Part shown: in pieces, positions 12,281 through 23,692 of the stretch
Numbering within the stretch: the stretch's first letter is position 1
Layout: each line of letters begins with the position of its first letter
Source of the DNA: Paraspadella gotoi
Taxonomy: Eukaryota; Chaetognatha
Assembly (NCBI GenBank): GCA_051294375.1
Contig: CM119267.1
Coordinates: 6,127,992 to 6,191,991 of the forward strand
DNA: 64,000 nt
Reading direction: 5' to 3'
Made by a program: the position numbers and the translations under genes
Notes under the pieces: generated by a model
What the model saw: the letters and a program-made list of their open reading frames with translations, nothing else
Database searches by the model: none
What the model was told of the DNA's origin: nothing

Positions 12281-15200
12281 ATGTCGGCCTCGATTGATTT
12301 TCGCGGCCGTCGACTAAAAACTAGTCATAGAAGCGCAATAAGACGTAAGTGTCTTTAGAGATAATTTAAGGCTAGGTCTCTAAGATTGTTATCATTAACA
12401 TCCTTACTCGGTTGCTTTTATCCACCTTTCCCGATCGGAAAGAGCGTCACAATAGCGAGGAAGATGCCGTTTTCTTTGACAAATCAAAATCGGTGGCGGA
12501 AAACGTCCGTCAAGCTCTGGTCGACGTCGTGGTCAAGGGCGTCCCGAAGGGCAGAAAATTGGGCCAACTCAACACCCTCGTTAACATCCTTCGGTCCGAG
12601 TTTACCCGTCGCGTCAAGGAGGCGAAGGAGGCCGAATCGGCGGCGAACATTTCTTGGAAAGTCACCTTGGGGTTGGATCCCCCTGCCTTTGTCGTCTGCC
12701 TCAGTATTGGTTTACTCCACCCTGAATCGGAGGTGAGGGCCGATTGGAGTTTTTTATGAAAGGAAAAAAACTGGATGGAAAATTTTTTGTTTCAAGGTTC
12801 GCGCTGCTACTCTCCGTGCCTTCAGATATTTATTCACCCTTTGCACCACGACACACATCAACAAAGGTTATTTCAGTTTCAGTGTTATTCCTATCATCTT
12901 TACATAATCGATTGTCTTCGGCAGATATACCAAACAATGCTCAACGAATTTCTATCGATTACCTACGAGCCTTTAACGACGTCAAACTCGATTTACTTAT
13001 CGCCAGGTATTTCTTTCTTTACATATAAAAACTTTGTTATGATTCTTTCTTTTCGTTGTGTTTGTAAATTAGGAAAAACAGTTTTTAAGGTCAACAACGA
13101 TTTATTATTGGATATAAGTCGGACAAGTTTCAACTCTTTATTAAGAGTCTTCTTCGCTGAAATCCAATAATAAATCGTTGTTGACCTTAAAAACTGTTTT
13201 TCCTAACATATAAAAACTAAAAGCATGAGGTTCAATGTTCATTTACGTTTTTGGAAGGTCGCTTGACGTACACGTGGAAAATGAGATGGAGCGAGTACAG
13301 GCGCTGAGATTGGTCCGGCGAATGGCGTCGTTGGCCTCTCGAGTCGAAGTCACTCTGGCTCATCCAAAGCGTCCGCTTCCCGCCTCCGTGGTCAGAGCCT
13401 TGGTCTCTATCGGCGGCAACTACGCACCCGAAAAGGTGGCCCGCGTAATAGCAAGATAGCAATTGTAATAGTGTTGGGAGTGGTTTTATGAAGAATCACC
13501 GGTGGACGATGTCGATGGGCGCTGTCCTCTGTTTTATGCTCCAACAATAGTAATACCGTGACCAAATTATCTTTTTGTTTCTCTATTTTTCTGTTTATTC
13601 GACCGTTATGTTTCTTCCCTCTACATTTACATAGGACGACGCTCGCCTAAGTTGCCTCGCCACAATGTGCGAAATCGCCGTATCTCACTGTGATTTGTCC
13701 CGCGAGTGTTCGGTATGTCCGGCGCTAATGGAGGCCGTGCTGGACACGCCCTCGCCAAGGGCCGGGGAAGCTATGCTACACGCTGTTGTCCATCTACTCA
13801 ACGCCTCTCACTGCCATGGATACTCAAACCAAAGTGAGAAAATTCAGTTTTAAGTATTAAAGGCCAATATAAATTCTTTAGCATTGTTGATGTAAAGAAG
13901 CACGTTTGTGTACATATGATACCAGATGAAACCGATTATCGCCTCTCGCCGTCTTCTTGCATCAACGTTGATCTCCTTGTGGCTCCGTTGACGGACGCCA
14001 ACTACAAGCACGTCGCCGATTCCTTGATGAGCTCTTCGTCCTCGGACGCCTCCGCTGAAGTCCGGGCCGCCCGCGTCGCGGCTGCCGCTCACGCTACTCT
14101 GACCCTGCTTCGGACGTGGCCCGGCCTGGCGCATCTGTGTCGCGGATGCGGCGGCGGGTCGCCCATCCAGTCTCTCATCGGCGTCCTCTACACGCCGGAG
14201 CGCGAAATGACCAAGGGCGTTGTGGATCTGCTCTACGCCGTCTTCGAGATACCAGCGCCGCCGGAAATCATAGATTTGTTGGAGACAGTCTCCTTTGTCG
14301 CCGATTCGTCCAAGTTCGCCATGAGAGACTCGTGGCGCTTGTCGGCTGGGTAAGTTGCTTAAAACATAATTTGAGAAATAACATAGGGGAGTTTTCTTTA
14401 GCAACTAGTAGTCTTATTTTTCGGTTTACTAGTTACGTCGCCGAGGAGGGACTCGACATTTTACCTTATCTCGCCGAAACTCGCCCCAACCTACTTGTCA
14501 ACCACCTAGCATTGTTGTTGGCGACGTTAGTGGAGAACGGGATTCTCGACGCTCTCGTCGAGTTGGCGCTTGGCGATGGAAGCGACGACGTTATGCGGGG
14601 ACGCGTCGTCGCGCTCCTCGGACACTTGCTCCACCTCACTTATCGAACACAGCCGGCCGAGCGCGGACTTAACTTCCATGGCCTCCCGACCCTTGTGGCT
14701 GCTGCTTCCCCTTGCGGGGAAGATTTAGTGAAAAGAAGTCGAGCGAAAGCCGCCATTAACGCATTAGAACTTTTCCACAAGATCAAAACGGCTCGATCGA
14801 TGCCGATACCGCATTCTTTGCAACTTCGTTTGATACTTAGTCAAAATGGTAAGTTTATCTGAAATAAAGAAAAGGAAAACCTAAACTACGTACTTATTCT
14901 TTTTCATCTTTTGTCAGGATATTATGCTTCATCGATAAGCGGCGATTCTGCCTTGCTCGGCCTGACCAAAGACGCCCTACTTCCTTTCGTAATGAAAGCT
15001 GAGCATCACGACGATTCTGTCTCCCGCGCCGTTCGCAACACGCTCGTCTTGAGCGGGCGCGATCCCATTCAGTGGAACTGGCACCTCATCGCTTCGCTCC
15101 TAAAGTGGACGGCTCACAGGTCGGGAGAAGACGCTCTTTCCGGGTCCTCTTCGTCGTCGACTTCCGGTAAGCTGGCATTTTTTAAATGAAGTATTTAGTA

Positions 15201-18200
15201 AAATTAATAAATGAATCAATCAGAAGTTGGTAACATTCTCGACATCGCAGGTCCATTTCAATCCGGTTTCGACGCGACGGCCTCTTTAAACCTCGTTGTG
15301 GGCGGACGAGGATTGGGCGGTGCCGGCGGCGACATTTGCTCCGAGTCGCATCACGGATCCGCTTCCAACGCCGTTCTCGATACAGATTTCCTAAAGAGGC
15401 TTTTGTATTTCTACAAACCGTCGAGTAATCAGTTTAGCGCACTCGAATCAGGTATTTGAAATTTATTTATTTATTTCGGTTTCTTTTGAAATTTTAGCAA
15501 ATTCTGACCATCCCTTAGGTCGTCGTGAAGACTACACCCTTATGGCCTCTGTGGGCGTCGAGCTGTTGGAACATCTTTCGGAGTTCGGCGCTGCCAGCGG
15601 CGGTCGGTTCTGCGATGACGCGACGGCCGAGATTCTCTGCCGATTACTTGAGGACTTTTTGGGTGATTTCGCGGGCTGCATCGCGGAAGTGGCCTTCGCT
15701 GAGACGTCGACGTTAACCAGTACTCTCGGCCTTCACTCCATCGTCAATTCGTTCGCCAAAGAGTATTTTCCGATGGTTGGCTCTCTCTCTTATTCCGACA
15801 AAGGTGTGAGATGCCTCGAGAAAATGGGAGTCTTTCAGGTGAAGTAGTGTTTTTTGTTGGCTTTAAAAATGTTAATAATATTCGTTGGCTAATGTTATTC
15901 TGTTTCCTTCCCATTTTTTCCATAGGCTTATTTGGACTTACTTTCGACCCCTCACGGTTGTCACGAAACATATGTGAAGCTAATAGTTTCTTCTCTCAAC
16001 TTTTCGGTGGAAGGATTTCCTCGGGCAATCATCGATAAGATTCTCTCGTCACCTTCCGAGGTTCGTTACACTAATCCGAAAACTGAATTAAGCAATTTAC
16101 TTATTATATAGTAAATGACAAACTCAGTCTTTCTGTTTTTGTTCTTTTGGAATCTAATTTCATTTATTTTTCCTCCCACTTTTCCAGTCCAACCGTCTTT
16201 ACGTTTTACGATTTCTTCGAGTCCTCCTCCGGGCGCGGGTTAAGTACTTCAGCGTCTGGGGACTCAAGCTTCTCGTCATGCTGCTTTGCGATACGAGTCC
16301 AAGAGTTTCCTCCGAAGCTTTGGACTTTCTCGACGAAGCTTGCGAAGATAAGGTCCTGAAATATTTCTCGACAATGGCGATAATGTCATTATTTAAAATC
16401 ACTTTTATAATTAAATTTCTAAATTTCTTTTCTTCTTTTCAGGTTCACCTCCTAACGCTCATTGATCTCCAGCCAGCCGTTTTGCACTTAGGCGAAAAGG
16501 GTCGACTCCTGCTAGCGCGCTACGCCTCCGTCCCTCGCGGTCTCAAATACCTCAAGGACTCCAGTTTCCTTTGGAACGAATTGGAGGCGTGGGGCACGAC
16601 GCTGCGCGATCGGTACGTGGACTTGGTCGAGGATATTCTCAACACTGCTCTTACCTCTTACGATCCCGCGGCCCTTCGCGCCACCGGGACTTACGGACGT
16701 CGGAGCATTGGGGGTGCGGATCCTCGTCGAGGAGGAATCGCCCAACGACCGTCTGCTCAGAAGCAGGCCTACGTCCCTGTGCACTTTTACGGCCAGTTGA
16801 CCCAACACAAGGACGGATTTAAACTGCTCGAGGAAAAGGCCGACTTGGAGTCGCTCTTCGAGATATTGGAGGCGGCGGCGGAGCGGGGAGTCGATGTTGA
16901 GGAGGCCAAGACGATCAAAGCGGCCTTGTGGTGCGTCGGACACATTGGAAGTTCAGCGTGGGGTGTGGTTCATTTGGCGAAGGAAAACGTGATTCCGAGA
17001 ATCGTGTCCCTTGCGGAGGATTGCGACCTACTTTCCGTCAGAGGCACAGCGTTCAATGTTCTAGGGTTAATTGCAAGTACCAGACAAGGTAAAGAGGAAA
17101 TTTTTTTGTGGGGGTGTAAATCGGCGGATGTGTTTGAATGTTGCATATTTTTTATTTTGTTACTCAACCTTCAGGAGCGAACATTTTGAGTCGTTATGGC
17201 TGGCTCTCTGTGAAGCAAACGTGGACGTCCCGATGGAGACCCCTCCCGATGAGAGGATTGGGCCTTGGGGTCGTAGGGGCGGTCGACTCCGCCAAAGCCG
17301 GCCTCACGTTAGGCGAAGCAATCGTCCAAGAGTCTGAGATGACGATTAACGCTAGGTTTGCCGCTTATGATCTCGCTATTCTTTTAATTGATTTATTTTT
17401 CTTAAATGGTAATTGTAACTACTTTTTGGCGGTTTTTTTTTTTGCCAGACTTGCTCACGGCACGGCCTCGACCCTTCTTAACTACCAATCACAGCAACCA
17501 GGATCCTTTTCGGGTTCTAACTCCGTTGATTTCGGGGACGACCAACGACCTCTTGAGTCTTCACTGGAGAGCGTGGGCCGACCCCGGACCGGCACTTCGG
17601 CGACCTCGGGAACGTCCGAGTCCGAGTTTGAGGAAGGGGCCAAAACTGACGCCGCAACCAAGAGGGCGTTGTTTCTGTTCGGATCGACTTCTAATCCTGA
17701 GACACCAACGAAGGGAAAAAACTCTCGAGGTATCTTTCCGACTTTCGGTCTTTTTTTTTTGTGGATTGGTTAATCCTAATTAGTAAAGTATTAGCATTAA
17801 TAACTGAAATATAAATATTACATAAGACTAATTCAATTCAGATTTCTCCTCCGATGCCGGCAGCGAGGATCGATCTCGCTCTTCCGCGACGACCTCTCTC
17901 GCGGGCAGCGACTCCTTCGACAGCGACGCTAAAAAGAAAGGCGGCGGCGCCTTTTATCGCCGCTGGAATTCCCTGCCGCACAAAAAATTCAGAGAAAAAT
18001 TTTCGGCCAAGGCTCGCACGTCCCATTCGGACGCCAGTCAAGAAAAGGATGAGGATGCGGCGGCCGACGAAGATAGAGAGAATTTTTCTCCCCCAGCCCT
18101 CTCGTCGGCCGTCGCGTCGCCGGATTCGGCCTCGCCGACGCCACTGTCGACGCCGCCGACATCGATGGAACGTCGATTCGCGTCGTCGTCGCCGAAGCCG

Positions 18201-20995
18201 CGCAGCTCGAGTTTCGGCGATGTTCATCCCAATCAGACGACCTCAGCGTCTACGGCGGAGGCGACCGTCGAGCACGCCCGTCTCAAGCCGCTTTACTCTG
18301 CGGATGGCGTCGTTCGACGTTCGACGCCAGCGTCCTCCCCGGGCACGCCCCTCAGTGAAGGCAGGGGCCGCGGAGACAGCGACGTGAGCTCAGGGCGCGG
18401 AGAAGCTGCGCAGGACCAGGGTAAGAGGGGTGAAAAAAAAAAAAATTTTTTTTAGTTGTTTATCTTCTCGGTAACTAACCTCTCCAGATGACCTTGACAA
18501 AGGACGCAATAACTCCGATTCGACCAGCGGAGTCTCCTCAGTGGAGAGCGGCGCTTTCATGTCCCGAGAATCAGAGGCGGACGCCAAGGCCACCACGGAA
18601 CGCCAATCAAAAGACCGCCACAAGAAACTGGGCATTCTTAAATCAGCTTCTCCCGGAGGCCATCGGTCTATCGACAAGCTGAGCGTGGAACGCGAAGACA
18701 GTGCTGCTCTTGATCGGAGTCGAAGGTGTGTGGACACCTATGTCTACTGTTTATTAATTGAATAGGATTAAAATTTTCTGCTTTCTCTCTCTCTCCCCTC
18801 TCTCTCTCTCCCCCCTTCCTTTAAGGTCTCTGCCCGTATTTTACTTCAACCGCAGCGTCAGCGACGGCGGGTCGTTGTTAGGTAAAAACGAGTCGTTGCA
18901 CCTTGCGGCGAACTTGCTGGCGCCGACGGAACGCTTGTCACGAAGTCAGCGCGGATCCAAGGCCTCGATCGAATCATTTATGTGCGTGAGGGGCAGGGAC
19001 GCCTCGTTCGTTGGATTCTGGGAAGCCAGAGCAGAAGCAGGATTGAAGTAAGCCTCCGCGGTCTGTTTTTTGAAGTGGCACGTTGAACGAATGTTTCAAT
19101 TTCCGTTCCCTTTCATTCAGGCCCGTTCCCGATGAGCTTTTTGATTCGCGTTCTGACCAAATCCGAGTTTCTCCTTTGGAAGTCGATCCTTTATCGATCG
19201 ACGTATTTCGAAAGTATGCGCCCATGAATGTTAATTATTTAATCTTAAAAGTTGCTTCATGGCCTTTTTATTCTTTAGTCCATATCCTCTTCGTTGGACT
19301 TCCCGCGACGAGGCCGGGTTCAACGCGATGAAGGCGCTTCAACGCCATCGAGGTCAGTCGAACGACATCATTGAGGACATGTTGGCGCGAAAATCGGATG
19401 CCGACTTGGAAAAGTTGCATCGGAAGTTGTCCTCTGGAATTTCGGAGGCACTCTTCGACATAGATCCTGTTTCCGGTCAGTGACAAAATGGATGAACAAT
19501 TGAACATGTTTGAAGGAACGATTTTTGATTTCCTTGTTCCGGTTACTGCAGGCGTGTACTTAGGTCCTCCGGACCCAAATTCAGTCGACGAGACGACCTC
19601 GCCTGTCGCGACCCCATCCGAGCCTCGTTCCCACTCGGCATCATTCGTCGTCGCGAGTCCTCGACATAATCGGAGCCAAACTCTGGATGACCTAAACGCC
19701 TCGACTATCGTAGCGGCCGGAATCTTTTCCACCGGCAGCGACGTCGGCGCCGGAACCGCGGAATACATCGGCGTCGCGGTTCCATTCCGCGCTCAAATGG
19801 TTTTGTCGTTGCCGACTTCGTCGGAGAACGGATTTTTGATTTCACTGGACGGTGACGAAGACGAAGTCTTGTTGCCCAAGTCGAGGAAGATGACACGGCC
19901 GTCACCAATCATTACGGTCAGTTGCGGGATAGACAAAAACGTTGGAAAATAGTTTTACGAAACTAGTATAAAATCACAGGTCGTAACGTCCCCTCTGCCT
20001 CAAGCCAGCGACGTTGGCGTCGAAGAAGCTTTTTTCGACGCCGCTCTCCCGAAACCTATCAAGGGGGTGGCCTCTGTTCCGGCGCCCGGGGTTCACTTGG
20101 CGCCCATTGCGCCGGCCAGGAACGTCAGCTCGAGTTACGTCGTTAGACGAACTTCGGTCAAGATGGAAGCCTACGGCGTCGTCGCGTCGAAGGTCCAGCA
20201 ACGTATAAAGAGACGATCCTCCGCCGATTTCGACGCTTTGGGTAAGCCGAATTATACCTAAACGTTAAAAACGAAAAATGGATAGATTAAATGATACGTA
20301 CTATTCTTCGCCCCCCCCCCGTAGATGTTCTCTCGATCGGCGCCAGTTCGGATCGTTCCAGTTCACTGCCGTCCGAAGAGAAAGAGACCGGCGTGAGCGC
20401 CGAGGAAGACGCGAAAGAATCTTCTTCCTCGCACGAAGACCCCGTCTCGTCCTCCCCGCATTCGGAATCGGATTGCCTCGAGTGTTGTCACCGCGATCGT
20501 GGCGGGATCATCGAGACCCCACCCAGCCGTCCCGACGGTCACGTGTGGAAGGAAGTGTTGCGGGTGGTGGGCCAACTCTCCTCATCCGTCGGCGTCAAGG
20601 GCAATGAGCAAATGCTCATCGGCCTCAAACAAAAGTTTCCCGACGCATTCGTCGACGCCTGCCTCTACAGTGAGGTGGCAGCGCTCCTCGCGGGCGCCAC
20701 GTACCGACTTCCGGTTAGGAGATTCGTCCAGGGACTCTTCGCGGAAACCTCGTTCACCAGGTTGTTTCAGATTTATAGGAATACATGGATTTGATTTGTT
20801 TTTTTTTTGTTTTGTTTGTTACTTTGTTCTTTCTCTCCTTTCAGGCTTTTCGAAGTCTCTTACCTCATCCTAGCCATTCCATCCGTGACCAACTTTCCTA
20901 GGGACGCATCTTCATCGGAAACTACGTCTCCCGAAACAGAAGTCAGCATCGCTAGCAACAGTGAAACTAATACGATAGTGGCAGAACCTGCTTAA
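12281..20995 (+). CDS. RICTOR: RICTOR, mTORC2 scaffold subunit
   Basis: Exons: 12281-12344, 12443-12732, 12797-12866, 12925-13006, 13258-13435, 13635-13833, 13926-14349, 14433-14848, 14918-15166, 15251-15451, 15519-15838, 15926-16060, 16188-16352, 16443-17088, 17175-17355, 17449-17729, 17842-18420, 18488-18725, 18826-19047, 19121-19213, 19279-19475, 19552-19916, 19980-20241, 20325-20760, 20845-20995. All phases agree and give about 2,147 aa, longer than human RICTOR (about 1,708). The helical-repeat core (residues 1 to about 1,150) carries RTQALRLV-like, SLIGVLY, FYKPSS, SSEALDFLDEACEDK and HIGSSAWG landmarks. A Ser/Pro-rich, probably disordered insert (about 1,150-1,950) explains the extra length. 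The C-terminus keeps QKFPDAF..CLYSEV and YRLPVRRFVQ. Role: substrate and SIN1 binding in mTORC2. Exon 1 (FRGRRLKT) is inferred. Confidence 0.96.
13021..13218. repeat. Perfect 45-bp inverted repeat in RICTOR intron 4
   Basis: Arms at 13069-13113 and 13162-13206 are exact reverse complements, separated by a 48-nt spacer. A 13-bp direct repeat (ACATATAAAAACT) lies at 13021-13033 and again at 13206-13218. The intron is 251 bp against about 60-100 for its neighbours, so the hairpin looks like an insertion. Nothing coding is recognised in it. Confidence 0.9.
18429..18450. repeat. A/T homopolymer palindrome, RICTOR intron 17
   Basis: A run of about 13 A followed directly by about 9 T inside the 67-bp intron 17; simple low-complexity sequence. 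Confidence 0.6.
18780..18820. repeat. CT-rich microsatellite, RICTOR intron 18
   Basis: Interrupted CT repeats and a C run form the extended pyrimidine tract before the acceptor at 18825, so the repeat probably doubles as the splicing tract. Confidence 0.7.
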
Positions 20996-21598
20996 CGAAA
21001 AACTTAAAACTTAAAAACTTAAAACTCTTCAACATCCACTGAACTCATCTAAACCGTGTCAAGGTAAACCGAGGTGAGCTCTCGACAATAAATTCCGCTC
21101 ATCACCCCTTTTGACAATTCCGACTAAATTTAAAGAAAAAAAAAATTATTCCTACACATAGTCTGAACTAAGGAATTTCTCGAACCCAAAAACGTATTGT
21201 AACTTGTAGTCGCTTATCTTCAACTGGATTCTTCGCCGATTCTTTTTTCCCGTGGTATTAATTTTGCCTGTAATTACCTTTTACATTCCTTAATTACTAG
21301 GAAACAAAATTCCCGTATACAATCAATTGTCAAAAATTTTCTCTCCCACCAGGCTTTTTTATAACGCTTTTTACAATCCCCGAGGTTTGCGTCGTTTTTT
21401 TTTCGTTAAGCCTTTTTACTAGTCTTTCTTTTTACGTTTTTCTGTACTTTAGAAAGCTATTATTTTCGGTTTTTGTTTAATCTATTATTACTGATCATGA
21501 TTTGATTTCAGGTTAATAGGATATAGAATAGTTTAAAAGCTACACTGAAACTCTTCAAATTTTCACAACACGAACCTCCCGTCGGAACGTTAGACACC
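20996..21598. other. Intergenic spacer RICTOR-reticulon
   Basis: Contains the RICTOR 3' UTR with a short tandem of AAAACTTAA units near 20998-21025, then AT-rich sequence. A strong acceptor-like GATTTCAG ends at 21511, 87 nt before the reticulon ATG. Confidence 0.5.
21497..21511 (+). other. Acceptor-like site before the reticulon gene
   Basis: GATTTGATTTCAG upstream of the ATG with no donor recognised nearby; candidate trans-splice acceptor or 5' UTR intron end. Confidence 0.4.
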
Positions 21599-22702
21599 AT
21601 GGAAACCTTTGACGCCGCGAACCCCTCGAGCAGGTCCTCGCCCGATTCGTCCGACTTCGAGAAGGTGGAGAAGGAAGATCTGATCGGCGCCCCCTCCGGC
21701 ATGGAACCCGACTCGTCGACGGGTGGCGATGCCCTCAGAGGTGGCGGGGACTCGACTAAGGCTCAGCCGGAGTCGACAACTTCACCCAAGGAGGAGCTTG
21801 CCGGTTGGTGTTAGCCTGCGCTCGATTTTGTTTCAATAATTGTTTTAGCGCTTTGACTTTTCTCCTGCAGATCTATTCGGCTTTCTCCAATCACTGCCCC
21901 CGCCGGTTTTGGATCTCGTTTACTGGCGTCGACCGGCGTCGACCGGGTGTGTTTTCGGCGCCTCGCTTGCGCTTCTCTTCTCGCTGTCCATGTATTCGAC
22001 GATCGCGGTGGCGTCGTACGCGGCGCTCTGCGTCTTAACCACCACCTTCTCCTTCGTCGTTTACCGCAAGTGTCTCGCAGCCATTCAAAAGTCGTCCGGA
22101 GATGCGAATCCCTTTAAGGCTTATCTCGGCGACGATGCCCTCGACGCTTACAAGGAAGACTGCCAACGAGTTTTGGAGTCGGTTTTGGGGCAGGTAGGAA
22201 GTTGTCCTTCTTGGCGATATATAAGTTTTGGCCTTGGGTTAAAGTTACTTTTATAATATTCTGAGAATGGAGTTAAAACCATTCACGATTGTGATGCCTT
22301 CAGGTTGGAAAATGCGTGGTAACCTTGCGCCACTATTTTCTTATCGTGGACGTTCTCGATTCGATCAAATTCGCGCTCTTCTTGTGGTTTCTTACTTACA
22401 TCGGAGCCTGTTTCAATCTTTTGACCCTTCTCATTCTACTGGAAGTTTCTCTCTTTACCCTTCCAAAGGTAGGTTTGATACTAGTCGAAAAATGATATTT
22501 AATAAAAGAAACAATAAAAACAGGTCATTTTTAAAATTAGATTTACGAAGTTCATCGTGCGCAAATCGACTCCTACGTGAACCTAGTCATGGATCAACTT
22601 CGCGCGCAGTACCCGGTCATCCGCACCAAAGTAGATGAGACCTTTGGAGCCGCCCTGGCAAAGGTTACTGCAATGATTCCCGGGAAGGCGAAAGCCCAAT
22701 AA
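21599..22702 (+). CDS. RTN: Reticulon family protein
   Basis: Four exons (21599-21803, 21871-22193, 22304-22468, 22541-22702) give 284 aa. The reticulon homology domain fills the last about 200 residues: VLDLVYWRRPASTGCVFGAS, a first long hydrophobic hairpin (LALLFSLSMYSTIAVASYAAL), the IQKSSGDANPFKAYL loop, then a second hairpin (IKFALFLWFLTYIGACFNLL) and IYEVHRAQID. Reticulons wedge into the ER membrane and shape tubules. The first about 75 residues are acidic, Ser/Thr-rich and probably disordered, as is usual for the variable N-terminus. A single invertebrate RTN cannot be equated with one of vertebrate RTN1-4. Confidence 0.95.
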
Positions 22703-23692
22703 CCTGGCATCTCTTCATATTCGTGCACACAGATTGTAGCGATAAAAAAAATCGGTTTTAATTAAAAACGATACGAGATACTTTTTTTTTTTTTTTTTTA
22801 AATTTTTATTTCATCATTACAAGTTTTTTCTTTTGGTTGCGTTTGTTTACTTTTTTTCAATAATTATTAATGCCGTATTTCTTTCAATTTAGCTTTGTCC
22901 TTAATCTTTGTCTGGGGACGTGTTTGAGTTCATATTGTACTTGATGTATCTAGGATTACGAGCATAATTTGAGATTTTTAATCGTATCAAATTTTCATGC
23001 CTTAATTAAAAACCTTAAAAGAGCTTTCTTAAAAGGAAATTAGTCACTTTTGTTTCGTTGCCTTTCTTTTGCTCAAAAACCGTAGCATATTTAATGCATA
23101 AATCTTAAAACGGCTTGTGATTTCGTTCATGCGGTCATGCGGATTCGTCGATCGCTAAGTTACGTTTTTTAAATCGTAATAAATTATGATTATCGAGCCT
23201 TTTTCGCCGCCTTAATTCAAGTCGTCCTTGTCACAGAAGACAAGAACTGTAGCTTACAATATAATTATATACCCCTTATTTCTATCCTCTATATAATTAT
23301 AAACTGCTGATTGTGGAATTGGTGACGAGTCTTTCTGACCACAAAAAGTTTTCGGTAGATAGTTTGTACTTTTAGTCAAAAAACGGCACATTTTGTTAGT
23401 AATAGTTTCAATTCGTAAATATTTTTTTAACCACTTTTATGTTGCATAATTGCAAAGTTATAACTAAGTCAATTTGGCTTTAAGACTCGAGAAGTCAGTA
23501 TTACTATTACATTTGCTTTAAGGGTAATTTACGGCCGCTTTCGAAAGTTATTCACGATTTTTCTATGTGTGAAAATGGGTTTCATATACGTACGCCATTT
23601 AATTTTATTACTACGCTTGCAGATGTGATTACGTGATAATTTAATACACCACAAAAAAGTATAAGGAAGCTCTCCTCTATATCACTTAAAAA
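22703..23692. other. Intergenic spacer reticulon-ERCC4
   Basis: Nearly 1 kb of AT-rich sequence with an 18-T run near 22782. No coding exon, RNA gene or repeat family is recognised. Acceptor-like TACGCTTGCAG ends near 23622. Confidence 0.5.

Noticed and set aside
17838-18227. Arg-rich minus-strand and plus-strand ORFs
   Set aside because: They mirror RICTOR exon 17, which reads through in the correct frame with matching phases at both ends.
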